DNA of 43,379 bases, taken from contig MFJA01000011.1 in NCBI GenBank assembly GCA_001779055.1, positions 23,102-66,480 of the forward strand, given 5' to 3'. Position 1 is the stretch's first letter; each line of letters starts with the position of its first letter. Shown piece by piece: positions 17,001 to 23,799 of this stretch. The stretch comes from Candidatus Gottesmanbacteria bacterium RBG_16_37_8. Its GTDB lineage: Bacteria; Patescibacteriota; Microgenomatia; 2-02-FULL-39-11. The notes beneath the pieces were generated by a model that ran no database searches, was not told the origin of the DNA, and saw only the letters and a list, made by a program, of their open reading frames with translations. Made by a program: the position numbers and the translations under genes.

Positions 17001-17867
17001 TTACAGTTCTTCCAGTTTTATGCTGTCGCTTGTTTTCTCTTTTATAAGGTCCAAATATTTTTCTGTTGTTGACAGTCTTTTATGTCCAACCAGTCTGCTT
17101 ATTACAGTCAGAGGGGTTCCCGCTGAAAGATGATGGGCAATAAATGTATGTCTCAAATCGTTAACTTTGGCATTTTCAATTCCGGCGATTCTGAAATAGC
17201 GGTCAATGGTTGTCCTGATATTCCTGACCAGAAGCGGTTTTCCTGTTTTAGTAACAAATAAAGCATTGTTAGTCGATTTTGGTTTTATAGCCAGCCATCT
17301 GTCAAGTGCCTCCCGGGCTGCCTTATTTAAAGGTACGCTTCTTTGAGGATGACTCTCCTGTGCTTCAATTATTAGTTCTTTATCTTTGACATTCTCCACT
17401 TTTATATTGGAAAGTTCACCAATGCGTATTCCTGTTTGAAGAAAAAGTTCCACAATAGAATAGGTTCTTACATCCCCCCGGCAGGCATCTCTTAATGCTC
17501 TGTATTCCATTTTTGACAAAATTCTTGGCGGTTTCACCGTGTATTTGGGATGGGTAATATCAGCTGCCGGATTGCTTGTTACTATATTATTATTCTTTAA
17601 AAAGCGGTAGAAAGTCTTTATTGAGTTGATTTTCCTCGAAAGAGATTTGAGGGTATAGCCGTCAGAAGTAAGTTTCTTTAAGAATGCATCCAGATCGTCT
17701 TTTTCGATGCTGTTTAGGTTTTTTTTACCCATATCGGACAAAAAAGCCATCAATTGCTCAATATCTTTGCTGTAGGCAACTATTGTTGCCGAGGCTCGGT
17801 GTGCCTCTTGCAGGTATGCTATAAACTGTTGCTGGGGACCTTTAAGCTGTTCATTGCCTAAATTCAT
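17001..17867 (-). CDS. Tyrosine recombinase (XerC/XerD-like)
   Basis: A 288-aa site-specific recombinase. The N-terminal SAM-like core-binding domain covers about 5-90 (FIAYLQEAHRASATIVAYSKD). The catalytic domain has Arg in LQTGIRIGELSNI, then VNDLRHTFIAHHL, GHKRLSTTEKYL, and the nucleophile Tyr in that last segment. The box that usually starts His-x-x-Arg reads Asn-Asp-Leu-Arg. Size and single-gene context fit a chromosome dimer resolution enzyme rather than a phage integrase. The ATG at 17867 is favoured over an upstream TTG (17909) because a -10 lies 7 bases before the ATG and overlaps the longer reading. Confidence 0.88.
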   Translation of the reverse strand: MNLGNEQLKGPQQQFIAYLQEAHRASATIVAYSKDIEQLMAFLSDMGKKNLNSIEKDDLDAFLKKLTSDGYTLKSLSRKINSIKTFYRFLKNNNIVTSNPAADITHPKYTVKPPRILSKMEYRALRDACRGDVRTYSIVELFLQTGIRIGELSNIKVENVKDKELIIEAQESHPQRSVPLNKAAREALDRWLAIKPKSTNNALFVTKTGKPLLVRNIRTTIDRYFRIAGIENAKVNDLRHTFIAHHLSAGTPLTVISRLVGHKRLSTTEKYLDLIKEKTSDSIKLEEL

Positions 17868-17880
17868 AGGGCCTATAATA
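17868..17880 (-). promoter_or_regulatory. -10 element of the recombinase gene (leaderless)
   Basis: TATTAT on the minus strand (17875-17880), seven bases before ATG 17867. Confidence 0.45.
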
Positions 17881-18003
17881 CAATTAAACAGGTTTCTTGT
17901 CAAATTCAATCACTTTGTTGTAGAATAAATAACCTCATCATGTTCGGCCTATATGTAAAGCGTCAAAATATCAATGTAGATTTATATATTCTCTCGGCCT
18001 AAC

Positions 18004-18534
18004 ATGAAAAAAATAATCCTGATTTTTCTCTTAATTTTGTTGACTTTAGCCTCATCTTCCGGTCAAGCTTCAGCCGTTCAACCGGCCACCCCGACTCCTG
18101 TTGATTATCGATTGCCTTACCCTGGCATTCTTCCGGATCACCCTTTATACCCTGTTAAGAGATTCAGAGACTTTCTGCTGCTCACTTTTAATCGTCATCC
18201 GCTAAAAAAAATTGACCTTTTTCTTCTATTATCTGATAAGAAAATCGGTATGTCAGAGCTGCTGCTTTCTAAAAGAAAAGTTAATTTAGCCGTTGATACA
18301 CTTCTCGAGAGTCAATTTGATCTTCTTAAAGCTGCCTTTTATTTGCCGGATCTTTCCAAAAATAATCTGCTGCCTACCGGTCTTTCGGACAAAATTGAGT
18401 TATCTGCTAAAAAACATCAGGAAATAATCGGGCAAATATCTGTGTCTATAACCGATCTTAAACAAAAGGAAAAAATTAACCAGGCACTTCAATTAATTAG
18501 TCAGGCAAATACTTTAACTCAATCGGTAAAGTAA
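18004..18534 (+). CDS. Exported DUF5667-like protein
   Basis: A 176-aa protein with a clear signal peptide (KKIILIFLLILLTLASSSGQASA). The mature part begins VDYRLPYPGILPDHPLYPVKRFRD, the hallmark of DUF5667 proteins common in CPR genomes, and continues as a helical region of about 120 residues. The family has no assigned function; the helical bundle probably acts outside the membrane. A TATATT (17985-17990) lies 13 bases upstream of ATG. It is monocistronic by spacing (219 bases to nrdR). Confidence 0.8.
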   Translation: MKKIILIFLLILLTLASSSGQASAVQPATPTPVDYRLPYPGILPDHPLYPVKRFRDFLLLTFNRHPLKKIDLFLLLSDKKIGMSELLLSKRKVNLAVDTLLESQFDLLKAAFYLPDLSKNNLLPTGLSDKIELSAKKHQEIIGQISVSITDLKQKEKINQALQLISQANTLTQSVK

Positions 18535-18581
18535 TATTACTTATTATTGAGCAATTAATTACTTCTTCAAGATTTAGGGCA

Positions 18582-18615
18582 GGGGAAGGTTTAGTGTAAT
18601 AATCGAACTTTTCCC
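18582..18615. terminator. Possible hairpin terminator after the DUF5667 gene
   Basis: A 10-base stem with two G-T pairs (GGGGAAGGTT at 18582-18591 against AACTTTTCCC at 18606-18615). There is no strong T-run after it, so termination efficiency is uncertain. Confidence 0.35.
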
Positions 18616-18649
18616 GCATTATTAATCTCTTCGAGGCTAAAAAATGAAC

Positions 18650-18705
18650 TGATATAATATGATATAATATGATATCTTGACAGCTGATATTTAGCGTCTT
18701 ACGAT
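18650..18705 (+). promoter_or_regulatory. nrdR-nrdJ promoter region
   Basis: Two perfect extended -10 elements, each TGA-TATAAT, occur in tandem in a 10-base repeat (18650-18658 and 18660-18668). They are followed by a consensus promoter: TTGACA (18677-18682), a 17-base spacer and TACGAT (18700-18705). The last one would start transcription near 18712, leaving a ~42-base leader. More than one start site may be used. Confidence 0.6.
18682..18697. promoter_or_regulatory. NrdR box 1 (weaker)
   Basis: About 10 of 16 positions match the NrdR box consensus ACACwATATnTwGTGT, with the central ATATnTAG intact. It lies within the -35/-10 spacer and exactly 32 bases (three helical turns) upstream of the stronger box, the spacing known for paired NrdR boxes. 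Confidence 0.5.
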
Positions 18706-18713
18706 TTGCAAGG

Positions 18714-18729
18714 ACACTATAGATAGGGT
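18714..18729. promoter_or_regulatory. NrdR box 2
   Basis: ACACTATAGATAGGGT matches the palindromic NrdR box consensus at about 14 of 16 positions. It covers the predicted start site of the TTGACA/TACGAT promoter, so NrdR binding would block initiation. Autoregulation together with nrdJ is the expected outcome. Confidence 0.65.
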
Positions 18730-18753
18730 TGTTTCTTTAGCGACACCAATATT

Positions 18754-19200
18754 ATGAGGTGCCCTTTTTGTGACCATCAGGATACCGAAGTTGTAGAAAC
18801 CAGGGACAGCGAAGACCTGGCTACGATAAGAAGAAGACGGGAATGCACTAAATGTACCAAACGTTTTACAACATATGAACGGGTAGAACGCATACCTTTG
18901 ATTGTTATCAAAAAAGACGGCCGTAAAGAGCAATTTGATCGGGATAAGTTAAAACACGGTATTTTGAAATCATGCGAGAAAACAATTGTCGGCATTGAGG
19001 ATATAGAGTCAATTGTTGAGGAAGTTGATAAGGAATTAAGAAGCTTGGATACAATTGAGGTAGATAGTAAAAAAATCGGTCAATTGGTTGCCCAGAAGCT
19101 TAAGAAAATCGATAAAATAGCCTATATCCGTTTTGCCAGCGTGTTCCGACGTTTTGTTGATCTTGAAGATTTTGAGAAAGAATTACAAAAGCTGCTTTAA
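18754..19200 (+). CDS. nrdR: Transcriptional repressor NrdR
   Basis: A 148-aa regulator of ribonucleotide reductase genes. An N-terminal zinc ribbon (CPFC at 3-6, CTKC at 31-34) is followed by RRRRECTKC and FTTYERVE and an ATP-cone domain from about residue 49 (VIKKDGRKEQFDRDKLKHGI) that senses dATP/ATP. It precedes nrdJ by 31 bases, and two NrdR boxes lie in the promoter, so it should repress its own operon when dATP is high. The length matches the family. Confidence 0.97.
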   Translation: MRCPFCDHQDTEVVETRDSEDLATIRRRRECTKCTKRFTTYERVERIPLIVIKKDGRKEQFDRDKLKHGILKSCEKTIVGIEDIESIVEEVDKELRSLDTIEVDSKKIGQLVAQKLKKIDKIAYIRFASVFRRFVDLEDFEKELQKLL

Positions 19201-19231
19201 AAAGGTTTATTAATAGAAGGGTGAAATATAA

Positions 19232-21571
19232 ATGAAATTAACAGGTATCAGACAGCAGGTTTTTTTGGATCGCTATTCATTGAAAAACGATAAAGGTCAG
19301 CCTGTTGAGAGTACTCCTGACAAGATGTGGGTAAGAGTAGCTAAAGGAATTGCTTCTGTTGAAAAAAAGGAAAGTAAAAACTTCTGGGAGAAAAAGTTTT
19401 ATCAGGTGATGGAAGATTTTAAGTTTGTCCCCGGAGGAAGAATACTATCCGGCGCAGGTTCCGGCTACAAAGTCACTTTCTATAATTGCTTTGTCATTCC
19501 CTCCCCCAAAGATTCCCGCGACGGCATTCTGGAAACATTAAAACAGATGGTGGAAATAATGGCCAGAGGCGGAGGAGTCGGTATTAATCTGTCATCATTA
19601 AGGCCCCGAGGGGCTAGGGTTAAAAAAGTTAACGGTTTTTCATCAGGGCCCTGCAACTGGGCGGAACTTTTTTCAGTTGCCACCAAAGATATTATCCAGC
19701 AGGGCGGTACAAGAAGGGGAGCTTTAATGCTCATGCTTTGGGATTGGCATCCTGATATTGAAGAATTTATTACCGTCAAAAGGGATTTAACGAGAATTAA
19801 TGGCGCTAATTTATCAGTCTGTGTTTCTGATAAATTTATGGAAGCAGTCAAAAAAGATGATGATTGGCAGCTTGTTTTCCCCGATATCTCCGACCGGGAG
19901 TATGACGGCAAATGGGATGGCTACTTGGATGATTGGGTTAAGTCAGGTAAAAAAGTTAAGGTCTATAAAACAGTTAAAGCCAGAAAGATCTGGGATTTGA
20001 TCAGTCAAGCTGCCTGGGCGTCAGCTGAACCGGGTGTTGTCTTCATGGAGAGATACAATAAATGGAATAATAATTGGTACTTCAATAAAATCAACTGCGT
20101 CAATCCGTGCGGAGAGGAAGGGCTGCCTGCTTATGGTGTATGTAATCTTTGTTCCATTAATTTGGCAGCTTTGGTTAAAAACGGTCATATAGATCTTAAA
20201 GAGCTGTCCCGTATTGCTAAAATCGGCGTCCGTTTTCAGGACAATGTCATAGATGCCGATTCTTATGTTTTTCCTCAAATAGAGAAAGTTCAAAAGCATG
20301 GTGAGCGCCGTATTGGTCTTGGCACCATGGGTCTGGGGGATGCTTTTATCAAAATGAAAATCCGCTATGGTTCAGATCAATCTTTAAAAGTTATCGATAA
20401 AATTTACCAAACAATAAGAGACGCAGCTTATGAGACTTCAGCTGAAATTGCCAAAGAAAAGGGAGCTTTTCCCAAATTTGATGCTGATAAATATCTCAAG
20501 GGTTACTTTGTCAGTCAGCTCCCGAAATCCGTTAAAGATAAAATCCGCAAATGGGGAATCAGAAACTCTGTTCTTCTTCAGCAGGCTCCCACAGGCTCCA
20601 CCTCGCTTTTATCCGGTGTTACCTCAGGTATTGAACCTGTTTATGAATTTTCCTTTATAAGACGCGACCGTTTAGGTGAACACCGTCTTTATCATCCTCT
20701 TTATGATGAATGGAAAAAGAAAAATCCAGATAAACCGGTGCCTGATTACTTTGTTTCCGCCAATGATTTGAATCCTGAAGATCATGTTCGGGTTCAGGCA
20801 GCTATTCAAAAATATGTTGATGCCTCAATATCCAAAACAGTCAATGCACCTAATACTCATACAGTTGCTGATGTTCAAAAGCTGTACCGTTTGGCTTACG
20901 AACTTGGTTGTAAAGGTATAACTTACATGCGCGACGGAAGCCGTCCCGGAGTTCTGGAAAGAATTGATCAGAAGAAGGAAGAAGCCAAAGCTGCCGTAGA
21001 TGAACTGACTAATGGTAACGGTAAAAAAACTCCTGAAATCACCCCCCGGCCTATGGTGGTTAAAGGTGCAACTTACCAGATTGATACTCCCGTTGGTGCA
21101 GCTTTTATCACCATTAATACGGATATTGCCAATGAACCGCTTGAATTATTTATTAATGTCGGTAAAGCCGGATCAGACGTTACCGCTATGGCTGAGGCAG
21201 TCGGCCGTTTAGCTTCACTTGTTTTGAGAATGCAATCGAGCGTCCCGGCTTCTGAAAGATCAAAACAGATCTTTAATCAACTTATTGGTATCGGCGGCAG
21301 TAAATCGCTCGGATTTGGAGAGAAAAAAGTCCGTTCATTGCCTGATGCCGTTGCTAAAATATTAGCCATGCATTTCGGCTATAAAGTTAAAAACGGCAAT
21401 GGTATTACCAAAGATGAAAAACTGCTTGATAAACCGGTTGCTGTTCTCACCCAAGAAGTTCTGCCGGTTGAAAAATCGGAATATGATTTATGTCCTTCTT
21501 GCGGAGAAGCAGCTCTGGCTTACGAGGAAGGCTGCAAGAAATGTTACAGCTGCGGCTACTCAGAATGCTGA
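19232..21571 (+). CDS. nrdJ: Adenosylcobalamin-dependent (class II) ribonucleotide reductase
   Basis: A 779-aa enzyme that makes deoxyribonucleotides using adenosylcobalamin instead of oxygen or a glycyl radical. Catalytic landmarks are Cys86 (FYNCFVIP), Asn291-Pro-Cys293-Gly-Glu295 (NPCGEE) and Cys304 in YGVCNLCSINL. The Cys293-Cys304 spacing equals that of the Thermotoga enzyme. QAPTGSTSLLSGVTSGIEP is the phosphate-binding segment. There is no N-terminal ATP cone, so dATP control falls to NrdR. The C-terminal 30 residues carry a Cys-rich tail (CPSCGEAAL, GCKKCYSCGYSEC) that can pass electrons and bind zinc. A possible AGAAGG ribosome site lies 11 bases upstream. Confidence 0.97.
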   Translation: MKLTGIRQQVFLDRYSLKNDKGQPVESTPDKMWVRVAKGIASVEKKESKNFWEKKFYQVMEDFKFVPGGRILSGAGSGYKVTFYNCFVIPSPKDSRDGILETLKQMVEIMARGGGVGINLSSLRPRGARVKKVNGFSSGPCNWAELFSVATKDIIQQGGTRRGALMLMLWDWHPDIEEFITVKRDLTRINGANLSVCVSDKFMEAVKKDDDWQLVFPDISDREYDGKWDGYLDDWVKSGKKVKVYKTVKARKIWDLISQAAWASAEPGVVFMERYNKWNNNWYFNKINCVNPCGEEGLPAYGVCNLCSINLAALVKNGHIDLKELSRIAKIGVRFQDNVIDADSYVFPQIEKVQKHGERRIGLGTMGLGDAFIKMKIRYGSDQSLKVIDKIYQTIRDAAYETSAEIAKEKGAFPKFDADKYLKGYFVSQLPKSVKDKIRKWGIRNSVLLQQAPTGSTSLLSGVTSGIEPVYEFSFIRRDRLGEHRLYHPLYDEWKKKNPDKPVPDYFVSANDLNPEDHVRVQAAIQKYVDASISKTVNAPNTHTVADVQKLYRLAYELGCKGITYMRDGSRPGVLERIDQKKEEAKAAVDELTNGNGKKTPEITPRPMVVKGATYQIDTPVGAAFITINTDIANEPLELFINVGKAGSDVTAMAEAVGRLASLVLRMQSSVPASERSKQIFNQLIGIGGSKSLGFGEKKVRSLPDAVAKILAMHFGYKVKNGNGITKDEKLLDKPVAVLTQEVLPVEKSEYDLCPSCGEAALAYEEGCKKCYSCGYSEC

Positions 21572-21583
21572 GCGTCAGCGAAG

Positions 21584-21616
21584 TCCCGATGAATATCGGG
21601 ATTGAACGGGTACAAT
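21584..21616 (+). promoter_or_regulatory. Hairpin and -10 between nrdJ and the adenosyltransferase
   Basis: A perfect 7-base stem (TCCCGAT at 21584-21590, ATCGGGA at 21595-21601, loop GAAT) ends nrdJ without a T-run. It is followed by TACAAT (21611-21616), five bases before the ATG of the adenosyltransferase gene. The adenosyltransferase could be read through from nrdJ or made as a leaderless mRNA. Confidence 0.4.
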
Positions 21617-21621
21617 GAACG

Positions 21622-22164
21622 ATGGTCAAAATCTACACCAGAACCGGTGATCAGGGAAAAACTTCCCTTTATGGAGGCAAGAGGGTCCTCAAATCACATC
21701 CGCGCGTCAATGCCTATGGTACGGTTGATGAATTAAATTCGCATTTGGGTTTGTTATTAGCCGCGCTTTCTAAAGAAAAAGAAATTATAAATTTCTTAAC
21801 TTCAATTCAATCCGATCTTTTCGTCATTGGCAGCCATTTATCAGGCGATAAAATACCTCTCCATTTATTAAGTAAAAGGATCAGACAAATGGAAAATTTG
21901 ATTGACCGTCTGGATAAAAACCTGCCGCCTTTAAAAAATTTTATCCTCCCTCTCGGATCTCCGGAGGCATCCTTAGCTCATATTGTCAGAACTGTCTGCC
22001 GAAGGAGTGAAAGACAAGTTATAGCTTTAATATCCGATGAAAAAAGTATCGACTTAGAGATTGTTGCCTATCTAAACCGTCTTTCTGATTTAATGTTTAT
22101 TATTGCCCGTTACCTCAATTCCCGTCGCGGGATAAAAGACGTTATTTGGAAAAAATTACTCTGA
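21622..22164 (+). CDS. Cob(I)alamin adenosyltransferase (PduO type)
   Basis: A 180-aa ATP:corrinoid adenosyltransferase that attaches the adenosyl group to reduced cobalamin. The N-terminal ATP-binding segment is IYTRTGDQGKTSLYGG, followed by NAYGTVDELNSHLG. The C-terminal helices contain CRRSERQVIAL and YLNRLSDLMFIIARYLN, the conserved trimer active-site region. It follows the adenosylcobalamin-dependent reductase and would make its coenzyme from imported B12. No cobalamin biosynthesis gene is in the window, which fits salvage. Confidence 0.95.
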   Translation: MVKIYTRTGDQGKTSLYGGKRVLKSHPRVNAYGTVDELNSHLGLLLAALSKEKEIINFLTSIQSDLFVIGSHLSGDKIPLHLLSKRIRQMENLIDRLDKNLPPLKNFILPLGSPEASLAHIVRTVCRRSERQVIALISDEKSIDLEIVAYLNRLSDLMFIIARYLNSRRGIKDVIWKKLL

Positions 22165-22207
22165 CATTCCCCTTGTCATTAAAGCCCAATATATGACAAA
22201 ATAGATG

Positions 22208-22216
22208 TGTTATAAA
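22208..22216 (+). promoter_or_regulatory. Extended -10 promoter of the DUF4430/DUF6580 pair
   Basis: TGT-TATAAA (hexamer 22211-22216), 17 bases before ATG 22234, with no Shine-Dalgarno sequence in the short leader. Confidence 0.5.
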
Positions 22217-22233
22217 AATTCATTTGAATTTCT

Positions 22234-22701
22234 ATGAAAAGATTAAATTATAAGAGAAAAAGTAATCCGGTTTTAATCATCCTCTTTATTTTATTAGCTG
22301 TTATTTTGGTCATGCAGTTTACTGTCTTTAAGGGCAATAAATTTAATCTTGCCCCTGATAAAACTGATCAACGCCAGAGCCAAAATAACCAAAATCAGGC
22401 TATTCAGATGGAGGAAAATACTGTTACTGTCGATTTTGGTGATGGAAGGAAAATTGAAAAAAATGTTAAAGCAGAAACACCATTCCGGGCTTTGCAAATG
22501 GTTTCCGACAGCGAAGGTTTTGCAGTTTTAACAAAAGAGTATAAATACGGTTTGATTGTTGAAGAAATTAACAATGTTAAAAATAATTCGGGAAAATATT
22601 GGCTTTATTCAGTCAATAATCAGCCGGGTAAAATTGCCGCTGATCGTTATCAGTTAAATGCAGGTGATGTCGTTAAATGGGAATATACTAGTGCCAAATA
22701 A
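22234..22701 (+). CDS. Membrane-anchored DUF4430 (transcobalamin C-terminal-like) protein
   Basis: A 155-aa protein with an N-terminal signal anchor (residues 10-30, NPVLIILFILLAVILVMQFTVF) and no lipobox Cys. A low-complexity Gln/Asn linker leads to an extracellular domain from about residue 63 (TVTVDFGDGRKIEKNVKAETPFRALQ, then YWLYSVNNQPGK, then LNAGDVVKWEY). This is the DUF4430 fold, related to the C-terminal domain of transcobalamin and intrinsic factor. Its place between the B12 adenosyltransferase and an S-component-like membrane protein suggests it captures cobalamin at the surface. That function is inferred; DUF4430 proteins have other contexts too. Confidence 0.8.
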   Translation: MKRLNYKRKSNPVLIILFILLAVILVMQFTVFKGNKFNLAPDKTDQRQSQNNQNQAIQMEENTVTVDFGDGRKIEKNVKAETPFRALQMVSDSEGFAVLTKEYKYGLIVEEINNVKNNSGKYWLYSVNNQPGKIAADRYQLNAGDVVKWEYTSAK

Positions 22702-23314
22702 AATTGATAAAAAAAATCATCTGCCCATTTTTAATAATACCCCTTCTTTCAGGGTTTTTTTTGCCGTACTTTTGATTATTCTGGCAGTTTTAGGAAGAAC
22801 AATTTTTCATTTGGGTGAAAATATCGAGTTTGTAACTGCTGCCTCGCTTTTAGCAGGCAGTTTCCTTGGTTTATTTTGGTCAATAACAGTTCCGCTGGTT
22901 TCTATGGCCATTAGCGATCTGATAATCGGCAATACCCTGATTTTCCTTTTCACCTGGAGTGCTTATTTAATAATAGGTATTCTTGGTTTTATATTTTTAC
23001 GCTCCTCGAAAGGAATTGTTTCACAGACTATTAAAGCAACCTTTACCGGAGTTCTTGCCTCTTTTGTCTTTTTTCTTTGGACTAATTTTGGCGTCTGGTT
23101 GCTTGACAGTTTCGGTATGTATTCTGATGGTTTGTCCGGACTCATAGAGTCTTATATTTTCGGCCTGCCTTTTTTAAAGATGAATCTGTTGGGAAATTTA
23201 TTTTTAGTACCCCTCTCCTTTATTCTTTTTCACCTGTTTCTCATTTTTTATCCGTCAATCTTTAAGTCTGCATCAAAGACTGAAAGAAGTTATATTAAAA
23301 AAGGAAGTTATTAA
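22691..23314 (+). CDS. DUF6580/ECF S-component-like membrane protein
   Basis: A ~207-aa integral membrane protein with five to six helices. The first helices (FRVFFAVLLIILAVLGRTIF, then AASLLAGSFLGLFWSITVPL, then SMAISDLIIG) follow the DUF6580 pattern, which resembles substrate-binding S components of ECF vitamin transporters. A GTG at 22691, overlapping the DUF4430 stop by 11 bases, is the preferred start; ATGs at 22658 and 22667 would overlap more. With DUF4430 and the adenosyltransferase it is a candidate cobalamin importer. The energising EcfA/EcfT subunits are not in this window. Confidence 0.7.
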   Translation: MPNKIDKKNHLPIFNNTPSFRVFFAVLLIILAVLGRTIFHLGENIEFVTAASLLAGSFLGLFWSITVPLVSMAISDLIIGNTLIFLFTWSAYLIIGILGFIFLRSSKGIVSQTIKATFTGVLASFVFFLWTNFGVWLLDSFGMYSDGLSGLIESYIFGLPFLKMNLLGNLFLVPLSFILFHLFLIFYPSIFKSASKTERSYIKKGSY

Positions 23315-23319
23315 TAATC

Positions 23320-23784
23320 ATGCCTGCCCAATCAGCAAATACCACATCTTCTGCCGATCCCAAGTTTCCAACATCGACTCCTTCCTCCCAACCCGCCAAT
23401 GCTCCTGCTCAGGCTTCTGTTTCAATCCATGGCAAGGAAGCAGAAAGCACCCCTGTTATTAAAGGAGAAATTTCAGCATCAGAATCCCAGGAATTTGAAA
23501 TTCCCAAAGAAGTGGCCAGTGTTGGTGTCCGGGAAATTAAAGGAACAATAGAACTCCCCCCGGATGTAAAAAGGTTGGGTGTTGCGCCGTCAGGCTCTCA
23601 GACACCGGTAGTTTCTCTCCCCACAGTCTCTCTGCCGTTAACTGATGATAAAATTCTTCAGGGGGTCAATGCTCCGCTTACTTCCGCTTTTAAATGGCTG
23701 GCAGTTTGGTGCATTAAAAAACTTCAAAAAGCTCATCTTGTCCTGAAAAACATACATGGTAAAATCATTCGGGTTAAAAATTAA
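23320..23784 (+). CDS. Pro/Ser-rich protein with C-terminal amphipathic segment
   Basis: A 154-aa protein of no recognised family. Residues 1-45 are Pro/Ser/Ala/Gln-rich and probably disordered. Residues 50-90 hold short beta-like repeats (EFEIPKEVASVGVREIKGTIELPPDVKRLGV), and the C-terminus (about 115-150) is a hydrophobic and basic segment (FKWLAVWCIKKLQKAHLVLK). It starts 5 bases after the DUF6580 gene and ends 15 bases before the ATPase gene, so it is probably transcribed with both and may partner the ATPase. Confidence 0.65.
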   Translation: MPAQSANTTSSADPKFPTSTPSSQPANAPAQASVSIHGKEAESTPVIKGEISASESQEFEIPKEVASVGVREIKGTIELPPDVKRLGVAPSGSQTPVVSLPTVSLPLTDDKILQGVNAPLTSAFKWLAVWCIKKLQKAHLVLKNIHGKIIRVKN

Positions 23785-23799
23785 ATCATAATTCTAATT

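Noticed and set aside
18535..18753. Possible cobalamin riboswitch ahead of nrdR-nrdJ
   Set aside because: The 219-base gap holds a hairpin, tandem -10 elements, a TTGACA promoter and NrdR boxes, but no recognisable B12-box or multi-stem cobalamin aptamer. After the predicted start only about 42 bases of leader remain, too short for the aptamer.
19480..19911. Long minus-strand open frame within nrdJ (143 codons)
   Set aside because: It mirrors the codon structure of nrdJ, shows no protein-like domains, and lies wholly inside a highly conserved enzyme gene.
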